From Aquidulcibacter paucihalophilus (GTDB taxonomy: Bacteria > Pseudomonadota > Alphaproteobacteria > Caulobacterales > Aquidulcibacteraceae): 64,000 nucleotides of DNA. Shown one piece after another: positions 44,586-53,098 of this stretch. Below the pieces are notes generated by a model that searched no databases, had not been told where the DNA came from, and saw only the letters and a program-made list of their open reading frames with translations. The position numbers and the translations under genes are program-made. Positions within the stretch are counted from its first letter, which is position 1. Each line of letters starts with the position of its first letter. The stretch lies in the NCBI RefSeq assembly GCF_002105465.1, contig NZ_NCSQ01000171.1, positions 93,391 to 157,390 of the forward strand, in the 5' to 3' direction.

Positions 44586-45167
44586 ATGTCTGCATTGCTC
44601 TCGATCATGGTTAAACGGCTGCGTTCTCGTCGCGCTAAGCAGGGCAAGCGAGGCACAGCTGCTGTTGAATTCGCGATGGTCGCCACGCCATTCATCTTCA
44701 TGTTGTTTGGCATTTTCGAAACCATGATGATTTTCTTTGTGCAGACGACGCTGGAAGCCGCTGTCGCCGAAGAAGCTCGGAAAATTCGTACAGGTCAGGC
44801 ACAATCTACTTCAGCCCCAATTACAAAAACCCAGTTTAAAGCCAATGTTTGTGCCCGCATGATGGGTTTGGCGGATTGTAATGCCCGATTGTTTGTTCAA
44901 GTTCAGAACCAGCCCGTGTCCGGTACTCTGCCGGTTCCCTGGGCAGATGGAACCTTAACACCGGGTTCAGCCGCCGATGAGCCCTACGAGACGACGGCAG
45001 CCAACGCGATTGTTGTGGTGCGTGGGTATTATGTCTGGCCGTTAATGACCCCAGGCATTTCCAACGCCATGCGTAATTTTTCCGATACGTCTTCGGGCGG
45101 CACCCTCGGAAACTATAACCGCATCATTGCCGCAACATCGGCATTCCGCAACGAACCGTTCAATTGA
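44586..45167 (+). CDS. TadE-like pseudopilin
   Basis: A 193-residue protein, starting at the ATG at 44586 with GGAG upstream. The N-terminus has a type IVb prepilin-like leader RGTAAVEFAMVATPFIFMLFGIFE with the conserved Glu five residues after the presumed cleavage site. The rest has a small extracytoplasmic domain with NARLFVQVQNQPV and a Cys pair (NVCARMMGLADCN). TadE proteins are processed by TadV and act as minor pilins. It is followed closely by a TadG/F-like gene. Confidence 0.87.
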   Translation: MSALLSIMVKRLRSRRAKQGKRGTAAVEFAMVATPFIFMLFGIFETMMIFFVQTTLEAAVAEEARKIRTGQAQSTSAPITKTQFKANVCARMMGLADCNARLFVQVQNQPVSGTLPVPWADGTLTPGSAADEPYETTAANAIVVVRGYYVWPLMTPGISNAMRNFSDTSSGGTLGNYNRIIAATSAFRNEPFN

Positions 45168-45178
45168 GGTTGTTTGTG

Positions 45179-45790
45179 ATGACGTTCAAAACCTCACTTA
45201 AAAACCAATTGAGTCATCTAAGTCAGACATCGCAAAACCGCACCGCCGAGCGCGGTGTTTCCGCTGTCGAGTTTGCTTTGATCGCGCCGCTCATGATTCT
45301 TATGCTGTTTGGCGCGTCAGAAGTTAGTCAAGCCGTCAGCGTCGACCGCAAAGTAATTCTCGCAGCGTCAACATTGGGCGACTTGGCCGCGCAAACTGAC
45401 CGGGTAAGCTGTGCGGATCTCGCCCAAATTGCCAATGTAACGCGCGGCGTCTTCGCCCCCTATACGGCCACGAGCCCGTCACTTGTGGTGGGCTCCATCG
45501 CCCTACAAGCCGGCACCCCGAAAGTAGAGTGGAGCCAAGAAATTGACGGCACAGGCGGCTGCGCCAATGTCAGCAACAGCCATTCTTTGAAAGTTGGGAA
45601 TACGGTTGCGGTCGACACAGGCCTGTTTGCAACAAATGGTGGCGTTGTTGTCGGGGAGGTCACCCTTCAATACACCTCGCTAGGAACTTCGTTTCTATCG
45701 GGCACCACGACGATGCGGGAACGCTTTTACTTTCGGCCCCGTAAGTCCGCCAAACTCTGCTTGACTAGTGTGTCTACGCCGGGTTGCTAG
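45179..45790 (+). CDS. TadG/TadF-like minor pilus protein
   Basis: A 203-residue protein whose N-terminus, RGVSAVEFALIAPLMILMLFGASE, is again of the TadE-like type with a conserved Glu and a single hydrophobic helix; residues to the C-terminus are extracytoplasmic, with Cys pairs (VSCADLA, GGCANVS, KLCLTSVSTPGC). The ATG at 45179 has GAGG upstream. It overlaps the end of the convergent pabC gene by four bases. Probably a minor pilin of the Flp system. Confidence 0.82.
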   Translation: MTFKTSLKNQLSHLSQTSQNRTAERGVSAVEFALIAPLMILMLFGASEVSQAVSVDRKVILAASTLGDLAAQTDRVSCADLAQIANVTRGVFAPYTATSPSLVVGSIALQAGTPKVEWSQEIDGTGGCANVSNSHSLKVGNTVAVDTGLFATNGGVVVGEVTLQYTSLGTSFLSGTTTMRERFYFRPRKSAKLCLTSVSTPGC

Positions 45791-46611
45791 CCTGAGCTTA
45801 CGCCTGCTCTCAGGCTTTCAAAGCGTGCTGGGTTTGTATCCAAGGCTAATCTGTTCAAAGTGTGGATCGGTCGAACCCCAGTAATGGCGTTGGTTAAGCA
45901 GGCTGCCTCGCATCTGGTGAGGTCAACATGGCTGACCCTACCTTCGACGACCAGTCCAGCGCGGATCAAACGCCCCCGAATAATCCCAGGTAGGGCCCCA
46001 TCTTCGATCGGTGGGGTACGCCATGTACCCGCAACCTGGATCATCAGATTTGAACTTGTCGCACAGGCAATTGACTCATCGGGTCCACGCATCAAGCCAT
46101 CGTCGGCCCCTTGTGCCTGCGCCATCGACAGGGCAACGATATTGTCGACATAGGATAAGGTCTTAAAGCGTGCGGACGGGGCTCCCCAAGCTCGCCGAAC
46201 ATCCACAATACAGGCCTCTATGGGCGGGAATTCAGCTGGCACGGCGGCAAGTGTCGCCAACAAGTTAGGTTGACTATTCTCCGGTATCTTTAATCCCCTC
46301 GGCCCTGTTCCGCGCGTAAGTGTCAGGCGCAGCGCTCCTGTTTTTGCGCCACTTTTTGCGGCAAGGTTCAGCAGGCCTTGTTCAATTGAGTCAATCTCAA
46401 ACGGGACCGACAGCCCTAACTCGCGGGCACCATGGCCCATTCGGGCCATATGATCTTCGAAAAAGCGAATTTCTTGGCCCGTCCAAAGCAGCGTCTCAAA
46501 CAGGCCATCGCCAAGGGTAAAGCCTCGATCGCTTGGATCAACCCGGACCTTGGCGATTTTTTCCAAGCGGCCATTAAACCAACAGAATTCTCCAAGCGCG
46601 GAAGCTGTCAC
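45787..46611 (-). CDS. pabC: Aminodeoxychorismate lyase-like class IV aminotransferase
   Basis: A 274-residue PLP-dependent fold type IV enzyme. The catalytic lysine is in SARFKTLSYVDNIVAL; DRGFTLGDGLFETL is the entrance motif and ACATSSNLMIQV and TNAITGVRPI the later ones. Given that it directly follows pabB (start overlaps the stop by four bases), it is probably PabC, which converts 4-amino-4-deoxychorismate to 4-aminobenzoate and pyruvate for folate. D-amino acid or branched-chain aminotransferase activity is an alternative on sequence alone. Confidence 0.88.
   Translation of the reverse strand: MTASALGEFCWFNGRLEKIAKVRVDPSDRGFTLGDGLFETLLWTGQEIRFFEDHMARMGHGARELGLSVPFEIDSIEQGLLNLAAKSGAKTGALRLTLTRGTGPRGLKIPENSQPNLLATLAAVPAEFPPIEACIVDVRRAWGAPSARFKTLSYVDNIVALSMAQAQGADDGLMRGPDESIACATSSNLMIQVAGTWRTPPIEDGALPGIIRGRLIRAGLVVEGRVSHVDLTRCEAACLTNAITGVRPIHTLNRLALDTNPARFESLRAGVSSG
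45789..45818. terminator. Possible bidirectional terminator between tadG and pabC
   Basis: An 8-bp inverted repeat (45789-45796 with 45809-45816) with a 12-base loop at the convergent gene junction, followed by only three T on the plus strand. A weak candidate. Confidence 0.35.
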
Positions 46612-48002
46612 GCCACGTCTCCTCCATGGGCGGCAATACGAAGCGCACGCGCTTTCACTAAAATTTCTTCATATTCGGTTGCCGGCTCACTATCGGCCAC
46701 AATGCCAGCGCCAGCCCGGGCGTCAATCTGCCAAAGATCGCCATGCCTGCGGCACGCAGCGGTTCGGATCAACACATTGGAATCGGCTGCTCCGTCAAAG
46801 CCAACCCGGATCATGGAGCCGCACCAAGGGCCGCGCGGCTCGCCTTCTAACTCGCTGATGATCTCCATGGCACGGACTTTGGGTGCGCCTGTAATGGATC
46901 CCGGTGGGAAACAACTGCGCAGCGCATCGAAAAAGCTTAGGCCTGGTTTTTGATGGCCGCGCACTTCAGAAACTAAGTGATGTACCGTGGAAAAGCTCTC
47001 TAAATCGCATAGGCGTGGCACCTTCACGCTGCCGGCCTCGCAGACACGGGCAATGTCATTGCGCATCAAGTCGACAATCATCAAATTTTCAGCTCGGTCT
47101 TTGTCGCTGGCAAGCAAGGACTGCGCACTTCGGCTGTCTTGAGCTGGATCTTTGTATCGGGGAGCGGTGCCTTTGATTGGGCGCGTTTCCAAGGTGCCTG
47201 TCGGGTCTCGAGAGATAAAACGCTCTGGCGAGTGGGATGCGACCACCTTATCACCTAAGCATAGATAGGCCGCAAACGGGGAAGGATGACGGCCCATAAG
47301 GCGACAAAACAAATCCAGAGGCGTGTCATTTGGCGCGAGTTGGCCCGAGAAGCGCGCAGATATATTGGCCTGAAATATGTCACCCGCATGGATATAGTCG
47401 ACGACGCGTGCGATCTGTCTTTCGACGGTGGCGCGCGGCAAAGACGGGATCAGCGCCAGTTCGGTGGGGGCTTCTGCGGCCCTCACGGGCAGCGGGCAGG
47501 CAGCCTCTAGAGAGGTTGCCAGTTTTTCTGCGCGCTTCTCAGCTAGGGCAAAGTCCAAACGCCCAGCGGAATTAAGGCCCCAAGACAATACCCAAGCTCT
47601 TTGATTTTCTGCATCAAACACGGCCAGAGTATCATACAGACCCAGCCAAACATCTGGCCACGCATTGGGCCAGCTTTCTTTGCCAGTCTCTGGTAAAACC
47701 TCGAAGGCGTGGCCAAGCTCGTAACTCAAAAGGCCAGCCCACCCCCCTTGAAATGGTCCTAGCTCTGGGTGCGGCTTGATACCGGGGGCCACTAAGGCTT
47801 CATGCAAGTCCATAAAGGGGTCATGGCCAGCGCTGCGGTGCCAACTATGGATACGAACCGGCTCCGCCATCACATAGGACCAGCGCGACAGGGTATGGGT
47901 GCCGCCACCGATGAAACCAAGACAGCCGGCCTGCTGCTCCAAAGAGGCAAGTGCTTGCAGCGCAGGCTGCCAGGAAAGAGGGCGAACGGCAGGATGCGTC
48001 AC
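46608..48002 (-). CDS. pabB: Aminodeoxychorismate synthase component I
   Basis: A 464-residue chorismate-binding enzyme that, with a glutaminase, makes 4-amino-4-deoxychorismate. Core motifs are SPERFISRDPTGTLETRPIKGTAPR (split at residues about 245-270), LMIVDLMRNDIARVCE, FPPGSITGAPKVRAMEII and GAGIVADSEPATEYEEILVKA. The lysine in PIKGT (instead of the anthranilate synthase residue) favours the PabB assignment. No pabA glutaminase is in the window. pabC follows directly. Confidence 0.93.
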   Translation of the reverse strand: MTHPAVRPLSWQPALQALASLEQQAGCLGFIGGGTHTLSRWSYVMAEPVRIHSWHRSAGHDPFMDLHEALVAPGIKPHPELGPFQGGWAGLLSYELGHAFEVLPETGKESWPNAWPDVWLGLYDTLAVFDAENQRAWVLSWGLNSAGRLDFALAEKRAEKLATSLEAACPLPVRAAEAPTELALIPSLPRATVERQIARVVDYIHAGDIFQANISARFSGQLAPNDTPLDLFCRLMGRHPSPFAAYLCLGDKVVASHSPERFISRDPTGTLETRPIKGTAPRYKDPAQDSRSAQSLLASDKDRAENLMIVDLMRNDIARVCEAGSVKVPRLCDLESFSTVHHLVSEVRGHQKPGLSFFDALRSCFPPGSITGAPKVRAMEIISELEGEPRGPWCGSMIRVGFDGAADSNVLIRTAACRRHGDLWQIDARAGAGIVADSEPATEYEEILVKARALRIAAHGGDVA

Positions 48003-48042
48003 GTTGGCGTCTTCTCGTCAGAGGATCTGGGCTGTCCGCAAT

Positions 48043-49518
48043 CTAGTAAGTCCCGCTTTCAAGGCGAGGTGGTTGCTTGACAAAAAGCATGAGGAAGAGT
48101 CCGCCGATTAGCAAAAATCCAGTCGATGCCAATCCAATCTGCTGGCTTTGAAACGCCTTGGTGAATATCCCTACCAACATTGGGCCCATCCAAACGGTGG
48201 CAGAACCTGCCAAAGAGTAAAGTCCAAAGAATTCTCCTTCCATACCCTTGGGCGCAAGTCTGGCCATCAAAGTGCGTGAGGAGGCATAGGCTGCTGTGAT
48301 GGATATGGCGATGATGATTGCTCCACAGACAAATACGACTTCGGGCAGAGTGGTGAACATAGGCGCATTCCAAATTGGCGTGTCTGGCACTACCGGCAAG
48401 CCAAACACATGGGTCTTGGACTGTGCGGTTAAGACAATTAAACACACTAAGGTTACGCCAATTTCTGCGATGATGGACCATTTCGCCCCTATCCGCGCAT
48501 CAACCCTGCCGGCCACCAACCCGCCAAAAACCGCAAATATCGACAAGATCACACCATAAGCGGACATTTCCAAGAGGTCCCAGCCAAACACACCCGCTGC
48601 GGTCACCCCGGCAACAATCAGTATGGCGGTTTTGCCGTCGACATAGAGCATGCGGGCAATCAGATAGAGGCCTGCATTGCGGTCAACCCGAAATAGACGA
48701 CCAACGGCTTTGAACATACCTACGACCCCATCAATGGCTGCTTTTGACGGTTTCATGCCGGAAGGCTTTTTGTCGCGGGAGAAGAAAAACAAAGGTAAGG
48801 CAGCCATCGCAAACCAAATGGCAGTCATTGGCGCGACAATGCGACTGGTCTCGTGGGTTGCAGTGTCTAGGCCGAATAAAGGCTGGCTGGGCACAAAGCT
48901 CCAATCCACGCGCCCGGGGAACGCTAAACCCCAAAGGACGAAGATCAAGAAGACGACGGAAGCCAGATTACCGAGCGCCAGTCCCAGACCAGACGCGTGT
49001 GGTAAAGTTGCTGGCGTAGAGGCTGTTGGCAACATCGCATTGTGCAGCACTTCGGTATAAGCAAACATGACCCCAAGTGCGGTGGTCAAGGCGCCGATCA
49101 TGACAATCGATAGTCCGCCTTGGCCGGCGGGCAGCGCCCACCATAGACTAAAAATGGCCAGCACCATGGTAAAGGTGACGAGGCCCAAGATTGGCTTGCG
49201 GTTACCAAAGCGGTCTGCAATGGCACCCAGAAATGGGCCCGTCACGGCCACGATTATCCCAGCCAGCGTATGCCAACTCGCGATCGTTGCCTGTCCTACC
49301 ACGGGGTCTGAAAACACGGTCGTCGCAATATAGGGCGCAAGAATATAAATCGTGCACAGGATCACGTAGGGATTACGGCCGGCCTCAAAACAGGCCCAAG
49401 ACAGGGCAGAGCGATCTAGCTTTTCAGGTGAATTGGTCGTTATTGTTGCGGTTAGGCTGCTTATCTCAGTCACGGAAACTTCCTTCAGCGCCAATTTGGC
49501 GACCCGCTTTGCCTTCAA
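48043..49518 (-). CDS. MFS transporter, UMF1 family
   Basis: A 491-residue major facilitator with about 11-12 membrane helices. The N-terminus LSWACFEAGRNPYVILCTIYILAPYI is typical of the UMF1 (unknown MFS 1, Atg22-like) group, and the loop GAIADRFGNRKPI is the MFS motif A. Residues 1-35 are a variable cytoplasmic stretch; a later start is possible. Substrates are not known; amino acid or peptide efflux is plausible. It lies 40 bases upstream of pabB, and they may be co-transcribed. Confidence 0.88.
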   Translation of the reverse strand: MKAKRVAKLALKEVSVTEISSLTATITTNSPEKLDRSALSWACFEAGRNPYVILCTIYILAPYIATTVFSDPVVGQATIASWHTLAGIIVAVTGPFLGAIADRFGNRKPILGLVTFTMVLAIFSLWWALPAGQGGLSIVMIGALTTALGVMFAYTEVLHNAMLPTASTPATLPHASGLGLALGNLASVVFLIFVLWGLAFPGRVDWSFVPSQPLFGLDTATHETSRIVAPMTAIWFAMAALPLFFFSRDKKPSGMKPSKAAIDGVVGMFKAVGRLFRVDRNAGLYLIARMLYVDGKTAILIVAGVTAAGVFGWDLLEMSAYGVILSIFAVFGGLVAGRVDARIGAKWSIIAEIGVTLVCLIVLTAQSKTHVFGLPVVPDTPIWNAPMFTTLPEVVFVCGAIIIAISITAAYASSRTLMARLAPKGMEGEFFGLYSLAGSATVWMGPMLVGIFTKAFQSQQIGLASTGFLLIGGLFLMLFVKQPPRLESGTY

Positions 49519-49672
49519 GCGTCGCCCATCATGTCATGCTTATGGCAAGCGGTAAAGGGCGGGCCATACCCAACCCAATACCGGTCATTTCTTTTTTTCC
49601 CAACCCTTTACTTTGATTAATCCCCCAGCCATTTAGCAGGCCAGATCAATAACCTATTTAGGAGCGGCAGCG

Positions 49673-50020
49673 ATGAGCTATGTTCTAATCCATAATCCGG
49701 GCTGCGGCTCGTCGAAAAAGGGTCTTGAAGTGCTGGAGGCCGCCGGCATTCAGCCCGAAATCCGCCGCTATATGTTGGTGGCAGAGCGTTTGAGTGTGGA
49801 TGAACTCAAAGAAATCGCCAAAAAAATGGGCGGGGTTTCGCCGCGCGCCTTCATGCGCGAAAAGGACGCTGCTGACGCGGGCCTTCCCGCGGATGCAAGC
49901 GATGCGGATGTGTTTGCCGCAATGGCCAAGAACCCAAAGCTTATCCAGCGTCCGATTGGAATAAATGGCGATAAAGCGGTCCTTGGTCGTCCGAACTCTG
50001 CTCTTTTGACCATTATCTAA
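49673..50020 (+). CDS. ArsC/YfgD-type glutaredoxin-like protein
   Basis: A 115-residue thioredoxin-fold protein with the N-terminal HNPGCGSSKKGLEVL motif (catalytic Cys 11) and the C-terminal LIQRPIGINGDKAVLGRP arginine loop of the arsenate reductase (ArsC)/Spx-like family. These reduce arsenate with glutathione or act in thiol redox; without an ars operon the second is as likely. An AGGAG ribosome-binding site precedes the ATG. Followed 35 bases later by tsaB. Confidence 0.87.
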   Translation: MSYVLIHNPGCGSSKKGLEVLEAAGIQPEIRRYMLVAERLSVDELKEIAKKMGGVSPRAFMREKDAADAGLPADASDADVFAAMAKNPKLIQRPIGINGDKAVLGRPNSALLTII

Positions 50021-50055
50021 GGCCTTCTCCGCAACGCGCGGAAGGTGGGGTGCCA

Positions 50056-50703
50056 ATGCTTATTCTGGCCATCGATACAGCGCTAAATGCCTGCTCCGTG
50101 GCGGTTTTGCGATCAGGCGAAGTCCTTGTGTCGCGCGTGGAGCCTATGGCCAAAGGTCAGGCGGAGCGCCTCGCTCCCATGGTGGGTGAAGTGTTGGCCG
50201 AGGCGGGGGTTACGGCACCTCAGATTGATCGAATCGCGGTGACGCGCGGGCCTGGTGCCTTTACAGGACTCCGGATTGGCCTAGCCTTTGCGCGTGGCTT
50301 TGCTCTGGCTTTGGATCGACCCTGCCTCGGCATCTCGACGCTGGAAGTCCTCGCTCATGGGGCGGCGGCTCCGCGTATCTTGGCGGCCATTGATGTCGCC
50401 GGAAGCCTCTTTGTTGGGGCGTGGGAGGGGCGGATGTGCGTTATTGAGCCGTGTCGCCTTGATGTCGTAAGCGTGCTTGATCGGCTTGATGGGGATTGGC
50501 ACTTTACCGGGCCAGGCTTGGCCAGTCTGGCCCGACTTCGCCCGCATTGGCAGCTGGTTACGCAAGATATGCCAGACCCTGTGATATTGGCACACTTGGC
50601 CCAGCACCGTGACCCGGCCGCCAACCCACCCGCTCCGCTTTACTTGCGCGGACATGAGGCAAAGCTTCCCGGAGGGCTCTCTTTGGAATCTGCGCTGACA
50701 TGA
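50056..50703 (+). CDS. tsaB: tRNA threonylcarbamoyladenosine biosynthesis protein TsaB
   Basis: A 215-residue ASKHA-fold protein, starting at ATG 50056 (a GTG six bases earlier is possible). ILAIDTALNACSVAVL and VTRGPGAFTGLRIGLAFARGFAL are the family hallmarks. TsaB forms a complex with TsaD and TsaE to make t6A37 in tRNA. Its stop overlaps the rimI start by four bases, a common pairing. Confidence 0.93.
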   Translation: MLILAIDTALNACSVAVLRSGEVLVSRVEPMAKGQAERLAPMVGEVLAEAGVTAPQIDRIAVTRGPGAFTGLRIGLAFARGFALALDRPCLGISTLEVLAHGAAAPRILAAIDVAGSLFVGAWEGRMCVIEPCRLDVVSVLDRLDGDWHFTGPGLASLARLRPHWQLVTQDMPDPVILAHLAQHRDPAANPPAPLYLRGHEAKLPGGLSLESALT

Positions 50704-51143
50704 CTTTGCGCCGTGCGGACCCCTCAGATGCAGCGGCCCTTGCCCGTATCCACCAAGCTGCGTTTGATCATTCATGGTCGGAAGCCGACTTTGCGACTTA
50801 TGTGGCATCAGATTTTGTTTGGATCATTGGCAAGCCGATTGCAGGCTTTTTATTGGTTCGGGCTATTGGCGACGAAGCTGAGATTTTGACCTTGGCTGTT
50901 GATCCATCAGCGCGGCGAAACGGTCACGCCGCCGCTCTTCTCAGCGCTTCGAAACGAGACTTGGTCGGACATGGTGTTGTTCGCCTTTTTTTGGAAGTTG
51001 CCGCCGATAATCTGCCGGCTTTAGCGCTCTATGAAGGCCAGGGATTTACGCCAATTGGCGTCCGCAAAGCTTATTATCGGCGCGAAAATGGCCCGACTAT
51101 GGACGCAAAGCTTCTTTCTTGTGCGTTGACTACAGCACATTGA
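50700..51143 (+). CDS. rimI: Ribosomal protein alanine N-acetyltransferase-like protein
   Basis: A 147-residue GNAT acetyltransferase. The acetyl-CoA loop is SARRNGHAAALL, and LFLEVAADNLPALALYEGQGF is the typical RimI second half. Located after tsaB with a four-base overlap, the standard arrangement. RimI acetylates ribosomal protein S18 N-terminus; activity for this one is inferred. Confidence 0.88.
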   Translation: MTLRRADPSDAAALARIHQAAFDHSWSEADFATYVASDFVWIIGKPIAGFLLVRAIGDEAEILTLAVDPSARRNGHAAALLSASKRDLVGHGVVRLFLEVAADNLPALALYEGQGFTPIGVRKAYYRRENGPTMDAKLLSCALTTAH

Positions 51144-51189
51144 TGTCAAAGCTGTAGACGAAACAGCGCAAACCTCGCATATCTTAACC

Positions 51190-51621
51190 ATGACGGATGG
51201 AACCACTATGCCTGATCGCATTGAAGCCCTTTGCGTGGAAAAAGGTCTGCGTATGACCGAGCAGCGCCGCATCATCGCGCGCACTCTGTCGGAAGCCAAA
51301 GATCATCCTGACGTGGAAGAATTGCATCGCCGCGCAGCGGCGGTCGATAAAGGCATTTCTATCGCCACGGTGTATCGCACCGTCCGCTTGTTTGAAGAAA
51401 GCGGCATCCTCGAACGTCACGATTTTCGCGATGGGCGTTCGCGTTATGAAGAAGCAGGTGCCGAGCATCATGACCATTTGATCGACATGAAAACAGGCCG
51501 CGTGCTTGAATTCGTCGATCCTGAGATCGAGCGCCTTCAACAAGAAATCGCTCGTCGTTTGGGCTATCGGTTGATCGACCATCGGCTCGAGCTTTATGGC
51601 GTCCCGTTTGAGGATTCTTGA
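51190..51621 (+). CDS. fur: Fur-family metalloregulator
   Basis: A 143-residue Fur-fold repressor. The winged helix contains KGLRMTEQRRIIARTLSEAKDHPDVEELHRRA and TVYRTVRLFEE. The metal site shows GAEHHDHLIDMKTGRVLEF, with the His-rich segment typical of alphaproteobacterial Fur/Mur, and the ending LGYRLIDHRLELYG. Cys-pair structural zinc motifs seem absent. Iron or manganese may be the co-repressor. The gene may start at 51190 or at the internal ATG 51208. Confidence 0.9.
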   Translation: MTDGTTMPDRIEALCVEKGLRMTEQRRIIARTLSEAKDHPDVEELHRRAAAVDKGISIATVYRTVRLFEESGILERHDFRDGRSRYEEAGAEHHDHLIDMKTGRVLEFVDPEIERLQQEIARRLGYRLIDHRLELYGVPFEDS

Positions 51622-51676
51622 TACCGCTTCCTCCTGCCGTCCGCTTACCTTTGCTCCCAACAAAAAGGCTGCCCCT

Positions 51677-52252
51677 ATGTTCAAAAAGAGACTGACGTCC
51701 CTCATGTTGATTTCGTGCGTTGCGCTTGTGGCGTGCCAGCCTGCCGGTGCCGATCAAGATAAGTCGGTGATGGATGGCGTAGATGGCAAAGCCGCCGAAG
51801 CGCCGCTGGACGCGAATGGCCAAGCCGCTAAGGAGTTTTTGGAAAAGAATAAGAGCGCTCCGGGCGTAATCACGACGGCCTCGGGCCTGCAATATGCGGT
51901 CATTGCCAAGGGTCCAGAGACTGGACCTAAGCCAGCAGTCGATTCGATGGTGCAGGTGAATTACGAAGGCAAGCTTTTGAATGGCGAAGTGTTTGATAGC
52001 TCCTTTGCCCGTGGCGAAGCGGCAGAGTTTCAAGTTGGTGCTTTGATTCCGGCCTGGGTCGAAGCTTTGCAAATGATGCGCCCCGGCGATGAATGGACGA
52101 TTTGGGTGCCGCCCGCCCTAGGTTACGGTGCCCAAGGCGGTGGTCCAATTCCGCCGAACTCGCTCTTGATCTTCCGCATGAAGCTGGAAAAGATCGTGGG
52201 TGGCCCTGATTCCGATGCAGGGATTCAGGCCGAAAAGGGGGCGACCCGCTGA
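51677..52252 (+). CDS. FKBP-type peptidyl-prolyl isomerase, lipoprotein
   Basis: A 191-residue periplasmic folding helper. From ATG 51677 it has a lipoprotein signal (LTSLMLISCVALVAC, lipobox Cys 20), an N-terminal linker-like region (AKEFLEKNKSAPGVITTASGLQYAVIAKG) and the FKBP domain (VDSMVQVNYEGKLLNGEVFDSSF, then MRPGDEWTIWVPPALGYG, PPNSLLIFRMKLEKI). Key residues of the FKBP pocket such as Asp in VFDSS and Trp in LIPAWVEAL are visible. It resembles the Mip/FkpA group in layout but is shorter. Confidence 0.92.
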   Translation: MFKKRLTSLMLISCVALVACQPAGADQDKSVMDGVDGKAAEAPLDANGQAAKEFLEKNKSAPGVITTASGLQYAVIAKGPETGPKPAVDSMVQVNYEGKLLNGEVFDSSFARGEAAEFQVGALIPAWVEALQMMRPGDEWTIWVPPALGYGAQGGGPIPPNSLLIFRMKLEKIVGGPDSDAGIQAEKGATR

Positions 52253-52277
52253 GTTTTTGGGCTTCGCATCCGCTTCG

Positions 52278-52322
52278 CTGAGGAAGCCTGTGCCAAAGCT
52301 GGTGACAAGGCGGCTTCCTCAG
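52278..52322 (+). other. Inverted repeat in FKBP-rimP intergenic region
   Basis: An 11-bp perfect inverted repeat (52278-52288 and 52312-52322) enclosing 23 bases, 26 bases after the FKBP stop and about 45 bases before a strong terminator. It could be a first transcript hairpin or part of a leader RNA. No T tract follows, so it is not a standard terminator. Confidence 0.5.
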
Positions 52323-52367
52323 CCTATAAGCCTTTTAACAGATCGACTTTGATCGCCTGAGGCGGTC

Positions 52368-52400
52368 AAAGCGGCTCCGGGTCACCGGAGCCGCTTTTTC
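52368..52400 (+). terminator. Strong Rho-independent terminator upstream of rimP
   Basis: A perfect 13-bp stem (52368-52380 with 52385-52397), 4-base loop and a following run of T (about 52395-52399). It would end the FKBP transcript; if the rimP promoter lies upstream of it, it could act as an attenuator instead. Confidence 0.85.
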
Positions 52401-52433
52401 TTTGTTCTAAAACTTGCCGGCCTCCACGGAGGG

Positions 52434-53066
52434 ATGGCGCAACAGATTGAGACCCACGTGCGCACAACGTCGCCCTATGAAGACAAACTCTTGGCTTTGA
52501 TTGAGCCTGCTGCCCGCGATTTGGGTTATGAGATTGTGCGCGTGCGTCTGATGGGGTCGCGTCGCAAGACCTTTCAGATCATGGCAGAGCGCCCCGATGG
52601 CCGTATGTCGTCCGGCGATTGTGAAAAGCTGTCGCGGGGCTTGAGCCCGCTTCTTGAAGCTGAAGATCCGATTGAGGGGGAATATGCGCTGGAAGTCTCT
52701 TCTCCAGGCATTGATCGTCCTTTGACCCGCTTTTCAGATTTTGATCGCTGGATCGGTTGGGAAGCGAAGCTGGAGCTAGATCGCGGTATCGAAGGGCGCA
52801 AGCGCTTTTCCGGTGAGCTAGCTGGAACCGAAGACACCCATATCTGCATCAATCTCGAAGGCGAAGAAGACACAGCCCTTATCCCCTTCGAATGGATCGC
52901 CAGTGCCCGTCTGGTGCTGACAGACGATCTAATCCGCGAATCCCTGCGCCGTCGCGGGGCAGATGAAGACGAACTTGAGCAATTGGAAAAAGCTCTGGAT
53001 GACGATCAGGTGGAGTTTGTCACCGATGATGATGTCTTACCAGAGGTGGATCCAGATCTAACCTAA
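52434..53066 (+). CDS. rimP: Ribosome maturation factor RimP
   Basis: A 210-residue 30S assembly factor. Family features are DLGYEIVRVRLMGSRRKTFQIMAERPDG, the EYALEVSSPGIDRPLTRFSDFDRWIGWEAKL block (both split across conserved strands) and the acidic C-terminus. The ATG at 52434 is preceded immediately by GGAGGG, an unusually short spacing; a GTG at 52458 is an alternative. First gene of the rimP-nusA-ylxR-infB cluster. Confidence 0.94.
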   Translation: MAQQIETHVRTTSPYEDKLLALIEPAARDLGYEIVRVRLMGSRRKTFQIMAERPDGRMSSGDCEKLSRGLSPLLEAEDPIEGEYALEVSSPGIDRPLTRFSDFDRWIGWEAKLELDRGIEGRKRFSGELAGTEDTHICINLEGEEDTALIPFEWIASARLVLTDDLIRESLRRRGADEDELEQLEKALDDDQVEFVTDDDVLPEVDPDLT

Positions 53067-53098
53067 TCAGCCCATTCCGTTTCAGAAGGAAGACAAAC

